A stretch of 23,146 bases of DNA from Dehalococcoidia bacterium (GTDB taxonomy: Bacteria > Chloroflexota > Dehalococcoidia > DSTF01 > JALHUB01), in the NCBI GenBank assembly GCA_022865685.1, contig JALHUB010000227.1, positions 1 to 23,146 of the forward strand, read 5' to 3'. Each line of letters starts with the position of its first letter. Positions within the stretch are counted from its first letter, which is position 1. This document shows positions 16,398-23,146 of this stretch, piece after piece. The position numbers were made by a program, and so were the translations under genes. The notes under the pieces were generated by a model that searched no databases, was not told the origin of the DNA, and worked only from the letters and a program-made list of their open reading frames with translations.

Positions 16398-17393
16398 CTA
16401 CGGTAGGAGCCAGGCTATGAGCCAGCCCAGGCCGAAGCAGATGGGGAACGTCAGTATCCAGGCCATGACGATGTTCTGCGCGACACCCCATCGCACCGCC
16501 GAAAGCCGTCGCGTAGCGCCGACGCCCATGATCGCCGAGCCGATGGTGTGCGTGGTGCTTAGTGGTATGCCGAATCGCGAGCTGACGGTAATGGTCATCG
16601 CGGCCGCTGTCTCCGCGGCGAAGCCGTGTACCGGCTCGAGGTGCGTCAGCCGCATGCCCAGCGTTTTGATGATGCGCCAGCCTCCGAAGGCCGTGCTCAC
16701 CGCCATCGTCGAAGCGGCGAGGAGGATGACCCACAGCGGCACGTGGAAGTTGCCCACCGCTTCTCCCGGGTGGTAGTAGATCGCCAGCGCCATCGCCATC
16801 ACGCCCATCGCCTTCTGGCCGTCGGCGGTGCCGTGGCTCCAGGCCATGAACGCCGCCGAGCAGAGTTGCAGCGGGCTGAACAGGCGATATGTCAGCGCCG
16901 GGCTGGCGCGTCTCAACGCCCACAGCAGGGCGAACATCAGCAGGAAGGCGCCAACAAAACCCCCGACGACCGCGACTCCCAGGCCGGTGAACACCTTCTC
17001 CCAGCCCGATAGCAGTAGCACGTCCCTGCCGCCGACCGCCACCCCCGCACCCGCAATGCCGGCGACGATGCCATGGCTCTCGCTCGTCGGCAGGCCGAAG
17101 TAGGCGGCGAGGCTGCTCCAGATGACGACTGACAGGGCAGCGGCGGCTACCGTCTCCAGGTTGACGACGTTCAGGTCCACTATCCCCTTGCCGATCGTCG
17201 TCGCCACGGCCGTGCCGGAGAGCGCACCCAGCAGGTTGAAGAACACGGCCATCGCCACGGCTGTCGACGGCTTGAGGACGCGGGTGGAAACGACGGTCGC
17301 GATGGCGTTGGGCGCGTCCGTCCAGCCGTTCACGGCCTCGAATGCGAGGACGATGATCAGCGTGATTACCAGGAATGCGAATGAGTCTGTCAT
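16398..17393 (-). CDS. PiT-family inorganic phosphate transporter, copy 2
   Basis: The 331-residue polytopic protein is a close paralogue of copy 1, alike over its whole length (NGWTDAPNAIATVVSTRVL, GTAVATTIGKGIVDLN, SHGTADGQKAMGVMAMALA, GIPLSTTHTIGSAIMGVGATRR). It carries the same Asn-to-Ala change in the second signature. GLPTSESHG replaces GLPTSKTHE of copy 1, so the two may differ in kinetics or cation use. The ATG at 17393 has AAGGAG three bases upstream. A rho-independent terminator lies between it and the DUF47 gene, so it needs read-through or its own promoter; I see no convincing promoter there. The role is phosphate uptake at the plasma membrane. Confidence 0.94.
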   Translation of the reverse strand: MTDSFAFLVITLIIVLAFEAVNGWTDAPNAIATVVSTRVLKPSTAVAMAVFFNLLGALSGTAVATTIGKGIVDLNVVNLETVAAAALSVVIWSSLAAYFGLPTSESHGIVAGIAGAGVAVGGRDVLLLSGWEKVFTGLGVAVVGGFVGAFLLMFALLWALRRASPALTYRLFSPLQLCSAAFMAWSHGTADGQKAMGVMAMALAIYYHPGEAVGNFHVPLWVILLAASTMAVSTAFGGWRIIKTLGMRLTHLEPVHGFAAETAAAMTITVSSRFGIPLSTTHTIGSAIMGVGATRRLSAVRWGVAQNIVMAWILTFPICFGLGWLIAWLLP

Positions 17394-17424
17394 TTACTCC
17401 TTCTCTGCGGAGCCCGCACAAACT

Positions 17425-17450
17425 CAAAAAAGAAGGCCTTTCGGCCTTCT
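17425..17450 (-). terminator. Rho-independent terminator after the DUF47 gene
   Basis: AGAAGGCC (17431-17438) pairs perfectly with GGCCTTCT (17443-17450) around a TTTC loop. On the minus strand the stem is followed by TTTTTT (17425-17430 as A-run on the plus strand). It is a textbook intrinsic terminator placed 31 bp after the DUF47 stop and 31 bp before the PiT copy 2 start. Confidence 0.85.
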
Positions 17451-17480
17451 GCTTGTTCTCTACGCGTCCGACTCCACAAC

Positions 17481-18110
17481 TCAGGCATGTCTCAGAACGA
17501 TGCCCTCCAGCACGTTAGCGACGTCCTCGGCGCGGTCTGTGGCCTGCTCGAGCTGCTCATAGACCTCACGCCACTTGATGATCTCCGCCGCGCTCCCCTC
17601 TTCGTCGAAGAGCTCCGCGATCGCCTTGCGATAGAGGTCGTCGGCGACGTTCTCCAGCCGGTTGACCTCGACGCAGTAGGGGAGGATGTCGCGCAGTCGC
17701 TTGTGGTCCCGCAGGTGCGAGATCGCCTGCTCGACCTTAACGGTCATGAGGCGCACGACGTCGGCTATCTCGCGGCTACGCTCCGTCGGCTGCGCTATCT
17801 TATAGATGCGCATCGCCGTGGACGCGCCCTCGATGTAGTCCATCACGTCGTCCATCCGCTCCGCCAGCAGGGCGATGTCCTCCCGCTCGATCGGCGTGAC
17901 GAACGTCTTGTGGAGGAGGTTGACGATGTCGTGGGTGATGGTGTCGCCGTTGTGCTCGAGCTCCGTGATGTGCCCGCTCTTCATATCGAGATTCTCGTAG
18001 TGGCCTACGAGGTCTGTCAGCGCCTCAGCGGCATCGACGAGATTACGGGCGCCATCATGGAGGAGGACGTAGAAGCGTTCGTTCTTGGGGAGGAAAGGAA
18101 TCCTCGGCAT
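17481..18110 (-). CDS. DUF47 / PhoU-like protein (PiT accessory)
   Basis: The 209-residue all-helical protein matches the DUF47 (UPF0111, YkaA-like) family, structurally related to PhoU. Such genes are regularly next to pit genes and are thought to control or assist the transporter. Family features include the N-terminal FLPKNERFYVLLHDGARN, the helix LEHNGDTITHDIVNLLHKTFVTPIEREDI, and the C-terminal ATDRAEDVANVLEGIVLRHA (read in pieces). Charged residues suited to metal binding, as in PhoU, lie along these helices. I chose the ATG at 18110, which gives MPRIPFLPKNE; a GTG at 18131 in frame is possible. No ribosome site is evident and the predicted leader is very short, so initiation may be near-leaderless. 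Location is cytosolic. Confidence 0.92.
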   Translation of the reverse strand: MPRIPFLPKNERFYVLLHDGARNLVDAAEALTDLVGHYENLDMKSGHITELEHNGDTITHDIVNLLHKTFVTPIEREDIALLAERMDDVMDYIEGASTAMRIYKIAQPTERSREIADVVRLMTVKVEQAISHLRDHKRLRDILPYCVEVNRLENVADDLYRKAIAELFDEEGSAAEIIKWREVYEQLEQATDRAEDVANVLEGIVLRHA

Positions 18111-18121
18111 ATTCAAACAAA

Positions 18122-18150
18122 AAGGTAACACAGCCCTGCACGGCGGTCAA
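18122..18150 (-). promoter_or_regulatory. Candidate promoter for DUF47
   Basis: On the minus strand TTGACC (18145-18150) and TACCTT (18122-18127) are 17 bases apart. The start would fall about 5 bases before the ATG at 18110, which matches the absence of a ribosome site. Confidence 0.45.
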
Positions 18151-18183
18151 TGAGGCTGGGAGGAGTCTCTCCGATTGCGCCGG

Positions 18184-18204
18184 CAACTTAACAACAACTT
18201 AACT
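18184..18204 (-). promoter_or_regulatory. Pho-box-like direct repeat
   Basis: CAACTTAAC occurs twice (18184-18192 and 18195-18203) with an 11-bp period, giving TTAACA-N5-TTAACT. PhoP boxes of Firmicutes are TTAACA-like repeats with about five-base spacers, and PhoB boxes also repeat every 11 bp. It lies upstream of the DUF47-PiT genes, about 35 bp beyond the candidate -35. Phosphate control is inferred from the motif and the genes it precedes. Confidence 0.5.
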
Positions 18205-18218
18205 TGGAATGACACTTC

Positions 18219-19319
18219 TCAGACGTTGAAGAGGACGTGGAAGACGTCGCCGTCCTGCACCTCGTACGTCTTGCCCTCGCCGCGCAGCGCGCCCCGTTTT
18301 CGCGCCTCCGCCAGCGAGCCCAGCTCCAGAAGCTCGTCCCAGCGAATGACCTCGCCCCTGATGAAGCCCTTCTCCATGTCGGAGTGCACGCGGCCCGCTG
18401 CCTTGACCGCCGGCGTGTTCTTCGGGACGGCCCAGGCGCGACACTCGTCCTCGCCGAGGGTGAAGAAAGAGATGAGCCCCAGGAGCTCGAAGGAGAGCCG
18501 GCTGATGCGACTCGCCACCGGCTCGCCAAGGCCGAGGTCGGCGCGGAACTCCGCCGCCTCTTCCTCCGAGAGATCGTTTAGCTCCATCTCCAGCTTGCCG
18601 CAGAGGGCCGCCACCGCCGTCTGCGCACCCGCCTGTCGACGGTACTCCGCCTCCATCTCCTCCTGCCGCGACACGTCCTCTTCGCCGATGTTCAGAAGCG
18701 TGAGCAACGGTTTCGCCGATAGCAGGTTGAAGTTGCCGAGGGAGCGGACATCTTCCGTCGAAAGGCCCTGGGCGTGGAGCGGCTTCTCCTGCTCGAATCC
18801 CTCTTTGATCCGACGCAGCAGCGCCAGCTCGCGCTCGCCGGCCTCGCGTTCACCCGCGCGCGCCGAGCGGACGACCGTGTCCAGTCGCTCCAGTCGCCTC
18901 TCGACGATCATCAGGTCGGCGAAGACGAGCTCCAGGTTGAAGGAGTCGATGTCGCGCGCCGGGTCGACCGAGCCTTCGGGATGCGGGACGGCATCGTTCT
19001 GAGAGGCCCGGACCACGTGCATGAGAGCGTCGGCGCGGTCGAGCGCGGCCTGGACCTGCGGCGTGGGGCCCTCTCCACGACCGGCGCCGCGCCACGTTAG
19101 ACCGCCCGGGACGTCGACGACCTGGATGTCGGCGTGGGTGACCTTCTTGGGATGGGAAAGCGCCGCCAGCTTGTCCAGCCGCTCGTCGGGCACCTTGACG
19201 GCGCCTATGTGCAACTCCGCCTCACCCGTGTAGGTGCCGGTTGGGGCGTGTCCGTGCGTCAGGGCGTTGAAGACGGTCGTCTTGCCCGAGCGAGCAAGAC
19301 CCACAATCACCAGCTCCAT
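18219..19319 (-). CDS. Divergent YchF/OLA1-family P-loop NTPase
   Basis: The 366-residue protein has the YchF layout and length (about 363): an N-terminal G domain, a coiled-coil insert (about 125-200) and a C-terminal TGS/DUF933 domain. The C-terminus (FFTLGEDECRAW, HSDMEKGFIRGEVI, GKTYEVQDGDVFHVLFNV) is clearly YchF-like. YchF proteins bind ATP and associate with ribosomes and stress responses. The N-terminal half is unusual: the P-loop is GLARSGKTT (7-15) instead of GLPNVGKST, and switch II is DVPGGLTWRGAGRGEG instead of the DIAGLVKGASKGEGLGN form. It may be a paralogue beside a canonical YchF elsewhere. The ATG at 19319 has GAGG five bases upstream. It follows the glycosylase gene by 41 bp on the same strand. 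Confidence 0.87.
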   Translation of the reverse strand: MELVIVGLARSGKTTVFNALTHGHAPTGTYTGEAELHIGAVKVPDERLDKLAALSHPKKVTHADIQVVDVPGGLTWRGAGRGEGPTPQVQAALDRADALMHVVRASQNDAVPHPEGSVDPARDIDSFNLELVFADLMIVERRLERLDTVVRSARAGEREAGERELALLRRIKEGFEQEKPLHAQGLSTEDVRSLGNFNLLSAKPLLTLLNIGEEDVSRQEEMEAEYRRQAGAQTAVAALCGKLEMELNDLSEEEAAEFRADLGLGEPVASRISRLSFELLGLISFFTLGEDECRAWAVPKNTPAVKAAGRVHSDMEKGFIRGEVIRWDELLELGSLAEARKRGALRGEGKTYEVQDGDVFHVLFNV

Positions 19320-19360
19320 GCCAGCCTCACGTGCGAGATCGGTCCCTCGTCAGCATTGGA

Positions 19361-20080
19361 TCACGCTCGCGAGGCGCGTCGGTCGACCTGCGACGCAGCG
19401 CTCGCCGCCAGCCGCGACTGACCCGTCGGACAGATGTCGAGCAGGGGGCAGCCGGGGCACAGCGGCTCCTTGCGACACTTCACCTTCGCGTGCCGAACGA
19501 TGAGCGCGTGGTACTCGTTGAACAGCGCCGTCTCCTGCGGGAGGGCGTCGGTGAAGAGCGATCGCCAGCCGTCGTACGTATCGACGCCCGGGGGAATGCC
19601 CAGCCGGTCGAAGATGCGCCGCGTGTAGGCGTCGACGACGAAGGCCGGCTTACGGGCCGCGTAGAGGATGATGTCGTCCGCCGTCTCCGGCCCGATCCCG
19701 TACGTCGCCAGGAGCGCCGCCCGCATCTCCCCGACGGGCAGCGCGAAGAGGCGCTCCAGCCTGCCGTCGAAGCGCTCCGCCAGCATCGCCGCGAACGCCC
19801 TCAACTTGCGCGCCTTCATCCGGAAGTAGCCGGAGGGCCGGACTGCCCGCTCCAGCTCCTCGTCCGGCGCCCGGAGCAGAGCGTCGAAGGATAGCAGGCG
19901 ATCCTCGCGCAGCCTCGCCAGCGCCGATTCGACGTTCTTCCAGGCGGCGGACTGCGTGAGGATCGCCCCGACAACGACGACGAACGGGTCGTCGCCGGCC
20001 GGCCACCAGTGCTGCGGACCGTAGAAGGCGAGGAGACGGCGGTAGACGTCGAGCAGGCGCTCTCGCATCTCCGAGCGCAC
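19361..20080 (-). CDS. Endonuclease III-like HhH-GPD DNA glycosylase with 4Fe-4S cluster
   Basis: This 239-residue HhH-GPD protein has the hairpin YGIGPETADDIILYA (127-141), the catalytic Asp150 in VVDAYTRR, and a C-terminal cluster motif Cys202-x5-Cys208-x2-Cys211-x5-Cys217. Endonuclease III has Lys in the hairpin (GRKTA) for its lyase step; here the position is Glu132, so a bifunctional lyase is unlikely. The hairpin and the x5 first spacing resemble MagIII-type 3-methyladenine glycosylases, which are monofunctional. The likely role is base-excision repair of alkylated bases. The GTG at 20080 directly follows the trmO stop (TAGGTG), implying coupling; an ATG at 20068 has GGAG abutting and is an alternative. 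Confidence 0.88.
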   Translation of the reverse strand: MRSEMRERLLDVYRRLLAFYGPQHWWPAGDDPFVVVVGAILTQSAAWKNVESALARLREDRLLSFDALLRAPDEELERAVRPSGYFRMKARKLRAFAAMLAERFDGRLERLFALPVGEMRAALLATYGIGPETADDIILYAARKPAFVVDAYTRRIFDRLGIPPGVDTYDGWRSLFTDALPQETALFNEYHALIVRHAKVKCRKEPLCPGCPLLDICPTGQSRLAASAASQVDRRASRA

Positions 20081-20626
20081 CTAGCGAGGCGGCAGTGCCT
20101 GCCTGCCGGTAGGCGAGGGATGCGCGACCCACTCCGGCAGGCGCACCTCCGAAGGGGCATCGTAGTGGGGGATGTACGGCTTGATGTCCAGCACAGGCGT
20201 CCCGTTGATGGCGTCCAGCCCCTTCACCCGCAGCACGTTGCGTCGCCGCTTCACCAGCCTGACGACGGAGATGCCGACAGGGTTCGGCCGGTGCTGCGTC
20301 CGCGTCGCGAAGACGCCCTGCAGCGGATAGCGCGGGTCGCCGCGGGGGTGGCAGTGCGTGCGGCTGCGCGCGTCGTCGCTGACCTTGTGCAGGTGGAAGA
20401 GGATCACCACGTGAGAGTACCCCTCGATGCCGTCCAGTGCGCCCGTCAGGTTCTTGCGCACGATGACGTCCGAGGGGACGTCCTCCCATCCCTCCATTCG
20501 CGGCTCCCGCACGCGGTTGCGGACAATGCCGATCGGCTTCAGGTTCACCGGCTCCGTCGGGATGAGCTGCTCGGGCCATAGACCCAGCTTCGTCAGGAAG
20601 TTCCTCAGCCTGTTGCCCAGGGGCAT
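20081..20626 (-). CDS. trmO: TrmO-like (TsaA/YaeB family) SAM-dependent tRNA methyltransferase
   Basis: The 181-residue protein matches the TrmO/TsaA beta-barrel family, which in E. coli N6-methylates t6A37 of certain tRNAs using SAM. The hallmark FATRTQHRPNPVGIS (106-120) and GLDAINGTPVLDIKPYIPHYD (137-156, read in pieces) are intact. PIGIVRN near 31-37 is the family's opening strand. An N-terminal stretch of about 30 residues precedes the usual start. I chose the ATG at 20626, which has AAGGAGG five bases upstream, over in-frame starts farther upstream that give a basic, non-coding-looking extension. Whether it acts on tRNA here is inferred; archaeal and some bacterial relatives are uncharacterised. 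It is first in a three-gene minus-strand cluster with the glycosylase and YchF-like genes. Confidence 0.88.
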   Translation of the reverse strand: MPLGNRLRNFLTKLGLWPEQLIPTEPVNLKPIGIVRNRVREPRMEGWEDVPSDVIVRKNLTGALDGIEGYSHVVILFHLHKVSDDARSRTHCHPRGDPRYPLQGVFATRTQHRPNPVGISVVRLVKRRRNVLRVKGLDAINGTPVLDIKPYIPHYDAPSEVRLPEWVAHPSPTGRQALPPR

Positions 20627-20679
20627 TCGCGCCTCCTTCGCGGACCGCCGTCTCCCGCGACCGGCCCGCGGCCATCGAA

Positions 20680-20708
20680 AGCTTAGCACAGGAGGGGAAG
20701 CGCGCCAA
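20680..20708 (-). promoter_or_regulatory. Candidate trmO promoter
   Basis: On the minus strand TTGGCG (20703-20708) and TAAGCT (20680-20685) are 17 bases apart, giving a leader of about 45 bases that carries the AAGGAGG site. Confidence 0.45.
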
Positions 20709-20721
20709 GACAACCCGCCTA

Positions 20722-20750
20722 TTGACAGAATAGGGGTCGCGTTATAGATA
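20722..20750 (+). promoter_or_regulatory. Candidate plus-strand promoter before an orphan transcription unit
   Basis: A perfect TTGACA (20722-20727) is followed after 17 bases by TAGATA (20745-20750); TATAGA at 20743-20748 is a 15-base alternative. It faces the possible gene remnant at 20752-21000. Confidence 0.45.
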
Positions 20751-20751
20751 G

Positions 20752-21000
20752 GCCAATCGTAGCGCCTACTATGAGCCCTTCATCAGGAGTGACTACCTCA
20801 TTCGGTTGCTCACTTCAGGACCCACCGGCGGACCCTCCGCATACATGGACCGGAGCCCCAACCACGTCAACCTGCTTCTGGGAAGGAACATGGAGCTATG
20901 GGGTGACCAGGGCGCGCAGACAATAAACGTCCCCACCCTGGCATCCTCGCAGGTCAGGACGATAACCGTTATGTTCAACGACTTCGTCCAGTGGCCCTAG
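20752..21000 (+). pseudogene. Possible gene remnant or short hypothetical protein
   Basis: The frame is open from just after a TAG at 20749 to a TAG at 20998-21000 (82 codons). From about 20770 it reads like real protein (YEPFIRSDYLIRLL, then MDRSPNHVNLLLGRNMELWG and VRTITVMFNDFVQWP), with moderate G/C third-position bias. There is no well-placed start with a ribosome site: the first TTG is at 20806 and the first ATG at 20845. This suggests the C-terminal piece of a decayed gene, although an ATT or TTG start cannot be excluded. I do not recognise the family. A promoter lies just upstream and a strong stem-loop 54 bp downstream. A competing frame from an ATG at 20771 runs 51 codons but has weaker codon bias. 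Confidence 0.4.
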
Positions 21001-21053
21001 TATCAAGGGCATGGGGATAGTCGACAAAGGTAGCCAATAGCGTAGGTGATGGA

Positions 21054-21081
21054 CAGGGAGCCCCCTTTCGGGGGCTCCCTG
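21054..21081 (+). terminator. Strong 12-bp stem-loop, probable terminator
   Basis: CAGGGAGCCCCC (21054-21065) pairs perfectly with GGGGGCTCCCTG (21070-21081) around a TTTC loop. No T-run follows on either strand, so it is either a GC-rich terminator without U-tract or another RNA structure. It would end a transcript from the promoter at 20722 and insulate gyrB. Confidence 0.55.
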
Positions 21082-21161
21082 CTGATTGCCGGCTGAAAGA
21101 ACTACTAGCCGAGGCGGCAACCAGGCACCCTGCCATGGCCGTCCCTGCGGACTCGAATCCC

Positions 21162-21190
21162 TTCACCGTAACCCTCGACTGTGATACAAT
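21162..21190 (+). promoter_or_regulatory. Candidate gyrB promoter
   Basis: TTCACC (21162-21167) and TACAAT (21185-21190) are 17 bases apart. The -10 matches consensus at five positions and the -35 at four. The leader would be about 110 bases. The rest of the 21082-21309 stretch holds a small hairpin (TTGCCG at 21086 with CGGCAA at 21115) and no gene. Confidence 0.5.
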
Positions 21191-21309
21191 TCGGAAGCTG
21201 AAAGGAGCCGCAAAGCCATCTCCGAAGGCTGGCGCCGCCCGGATCAGCGGCGTCGTCTCCCCCGGCTTTTGGCCGCTACCGAACGAAGAAGACGAGAATC
21301 CGAAGGCCT

Positions 21310-23146
21310 ATGGCATCGACAGGCAAACCGGCGGGCGGGCCCGACACCAAGGCCCCCGCATCGCCTCGCTCGCGCGAGCAGGGGCAGTACACCGCGCGCG
21401 ACATCCAGGTCCTCGGTGGCCTGGAAGCCGTGCGCCGCCGCCCCGGCATGTACATCGGCAGCACTGACCAGCGCGGCCTCCACCACCTGGTCTACGAGAT
21501 CGCCGATAACGCCATCGACGAAGGCATGGCCGGCTTCTGCGACCACATCGAAGTCGTCCTCCACGCCGACGGCCCCGTTACTGTCTGGGACAACGGCCGC
21601 GGCATCCCCGTCGACGTGCACGAGAAGACCGGCAAATCGGCGCTGGAGACGGTCATGACCCTCCTGCACGCCGGCGGCAAGTTCGGCGGCCAGGTCTACA
21701 AGGTTTCCGGCGGCCTCCATGGCGTCGGCGCCTCCGTCGTCAACGCCCTCTCCGAGAAGATGTGGGCAGAGGTGCGCCGCGGCGGCAAGGCCTACGTCCA
21801 GGAGTACGAGCGCGGCATCCCCGTCAGCGACGTCCACCAGGAGACGGAGCCGCGCTACCGCTCGTCGTGGCAGGCGAGAGGCATGCTGCCGGCGTCCGTA
21901 AACGGCACGACCATCTCCTTCCTCCCGGACGGCAAGGTCTTCGCGGAGCTCGACTACGACTTCACGACGCTCGCCCAGCGCCTGCGCGAGTGCGCCTACC
22001 TGGTCAAGGGAGTCTGGATCCGCCTCCTCGACGAGCGCGACGGCCGCGAGCTGACGTTCTACTTCGAGGGCGGTATCCAGAGCTTCGTCCGCCACCTCAA
22101 CCGCGAGCGCATCGTCCTCCAGCCGCGACCCATATACATCGAGAAGCAGAGCGACAGCACATCGGTCGAGGCGGCGCTCCAGTACAACGACGGCTTCACA
22201 GAGGCGACGTTCAGCTTCGCCAACACCATCAACACCATCGACGGCGGCAGCCACCTCACCGGCTTCCGCAGCGCCCTCACCCGCGTCCTCAACGAGTACG
22301 CCCGCAAGCAAAAGCTGCTCAAAGACGACGACTCCAACCTCTCCGGCGAGGACGTGCGCGAGGGGCTCGTCGCCGTTATCAGCGTGCGCCTGCCGGAGCC
22401 GCAGTTCGAGGGCCAGACGAAGACGCGCCTGGGCAACCCCGAGGTGAAGGCCCAGGTGGAGACGGCCATCGCCGACGGCCTCGGCCAGTACCTCGAGGAG
22501 CACCCCCAAGAGGGCCGTCACATCATCGAGAAGTGCATCACCGCCGCCCGCGGCCGCGAGGCAGCCCGCAAGGCGCGCGACCTCGTCATCCGCAAGGGGC
22601 TGCTCGACGGCACGAACCTGCCCGGCAAGCTCGCCGACTGCTCGGAGCGCGACCCCGCGCGCTGCGAGCTCTACCTCGTCGAGGGCGACTCCGCCGGCGG
22701 CTCCGCCAAGCAGGGCCGCGACCGCCGCTTCCAGGCGATCCTGCCGCTGCGGGGCAAGATCCTGAACGTGGAGAAGGCGCGGCCCGAGAAGATCTTCGGC
22801 CACGTGGAGATCGCCTCGATCTTCAAGGCGCTGGGCGCCGGCGCCGGCGAAGACCTGGACCTGTCGAAGCTGCGCTACCATCGCATTATCATCATGACCG
22901 ACGCCGACGTGGACGGGGCGCACATCCGCACGCTGCTGCTCACGTTCTTCTATCGCCAGATGCAGGACGTCATCCACAGCGGGCACCTCTACATCGCCCA
23001 GCCGCCGCTGTACCGCATCTCGCGCGGCAAAGAGCACGTCTGGATCTACAACGATAAGGACAAGGACGACTACCTCAAGCGGGCGCGCGACGGCAAGATC
23101 AGCGTCCAGCGCTACAAGGGCCTCGGCGAGATGAACCCGGAGCAGC
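21310..23146 (+). CDS. gyrB: DNA gyrase subunit B (3'-partial)
   Basis: The frame runs 612 codons from the ATG at 21310 to the window end without a stop. GyrB is the ATPase subunit of the A2B2 gyrase that introduces negative supercoils. The GHKL ATPase domain shows YEIADNAIDEG, WDNGRGIP and GGLHGVGASVVNALS; QTKTRLGN contains the transducer Lys typical of this family. The TOPRIM domain has EGDSAGGSAKQGRDRRFQA (from residue 458), PLRGKILNVEKAR and MTDADVDGAHIRT (Asp531). The last visible residues YKGLGEMNPEQ are the start of the C-terminal signature, so only about 30-50 residues are missing. An extension of about 25 residues rich in Pro/Gly/Lys precedes the conserved core. ParE cannot be fully excluded but the motifs favour GyrB. 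Only a weak ribosome site (GAAGG) is seen. Confidence 0.95.
   Translation, partial: MASTGKPAGGPDTKAPASPRSREQGQYTARDIQVLGGLEAVRRRPGMYIGSTDQRGLHHLVYEIADNAIDEGMAGFCDHIEVVLHADGPVTVWDNGRGIPVDVHEKTGKSALETVMTLLHAGGKFGGQVYKVSGGLHGVGASVVNALSEKMWAEVRRGGKAYVQEYERGIPVSDVHQETEPRYRSSWQARGMLPASVNGTTISFLPDGKVFAELDYDFTTLAQRLRECAYLVKGVWIRLLDERDGRELTFYFEGGIQSFVRHLNRERIVLQPRPIYIEKQSDSTSVEAALQYNDGFTEATFSFANTINTIDGGSHLTGFRSALTRVLNEYARKQKLLKDDDSNLSGEDVREGLVAVISVRLPEPQFEGQTKTRLGNPEVKAQVETAIADGLGQYLEEHPQEGRHIIEKCITAARGREAARKARDLVIRKGLLDGTNLPGKLADCSERDPARCELYLVEGDSAGGSAKQGRDRRFQAILPLRGKILNVEKARPEKIFGHVEIASIFKALGAGAGEDLDLSKLRYHRIIIMTDADVDGAHIRTLLLTFFYRQMQDVIHSGHLYIAQPPLYRISRGKEHVWIYNDKDKDDYLKRARDGKISVQRYKGLGEMNPEQ

Noticed and set aside
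16261..17427. 388-codon minus-strand frame running through PiT copy 2
   Set aside because: Arg/His/Gly-rich translation in a different frame from a well-supported PiT gene on the same strand.
20771..20926. 51-codon frame starting at an ATG just after the 20722 promoter
   Set aside because: Weaker G/C third-position bias than the overlapping frame, no ribosome site, and a composition rich in Thr/Pro/Ser without recognisable pattern. It cannot be fully excluded.
21145..21165. tRNA-like T-loop sequence CTCGAATCCC
   Set aside because: No matching acceptor, D-arm or anticodon stem could be placed around it; treated as chance.
21244..23037. Long open frame of about 597 codons on the minus strand opposite gyrB
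   Set aside because: It is antisense to unambiguous GyrB motifs. Its Val/Ala/Asp/Glu/Leu-rich composition is the usual by-product of GC-rich coding DNA.

Overview
The window is a GC-rich bacterial chromosome segment, with strong G/C bias at third codon positions. Its gene content fits Chloroflexota (a Dehalococcoidia-like lineage is my best guess) but does not prove it. Pointers are the MurT/GatD lipid II amidation pair, a short HEAT-repeat protein of a type I associate with this phylum, an atypical Lgt, frequent TTG/GTG starts and sigma70-like TTGACA/TATAAT promoters. No rRNA, tRNA, CRISPR array, insertion sequence or phage gene was found. It looks like ordinary chromosome with local gene duplications and two apparent one-base frameshifts.

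Layout. 1-2332 (+): 3' part of a multi-GAF GGDEF/HD-GYP cyclic-di-GMP enzyme. 2375-11661 (all -): read in transcription order, csoR-copA (copper sensing and efflux, with promoter and operator), murT-gatD (GTGA overlap), an M23 lipoprotein, an Lgt-like protein, two tandem EamA transporters and a patatin-like lipase. 11662-12992: a 28-bp perfect palindrome, a membrane-anchored hypothetical gene that appears frameshifted near its 3' end, and a TatA-like protein fused to a zinc ribbon. 13109-15333 (+): ilvE, a PH-domain membrane protein, and a small HEAT-repeat gene broken by one extra base. 15338-18204 (-): two tandem PiT phosphate transporters and their DUF47 partner, with a Pho-box-like direct repeat upstream. 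18219-20626 (-): trmO, an endonuclease III-like glycosylase and a divergent YchF GTPase. 20627-21309: a mostly gene-free stretch with promoters, a possible gene remnant and a strong stem-loop. 21310-23146 (+): gyrB, cut by the window end.

How the genes fit together. The clearest functional blocks are copper homeostasis (CsoR represses its own operon with CopA), cell-envelope work (MurT/GatD amidates lipid II, the M23 lipoprotein acts on peptidoglycan, the Lgt-like protein may lipidate it) and phosphate uptake (DUF47 plus two PiT carriers). I see no convincing undescribed multi-gene system. The most useful leads are the TatA-zinc-ribbon fusion, the Lgt with substituted active-site positions, the Pho-box-like repeat, the 28-bp palindrome, the two frameshifts and the orphan transcription unit before gyrB.
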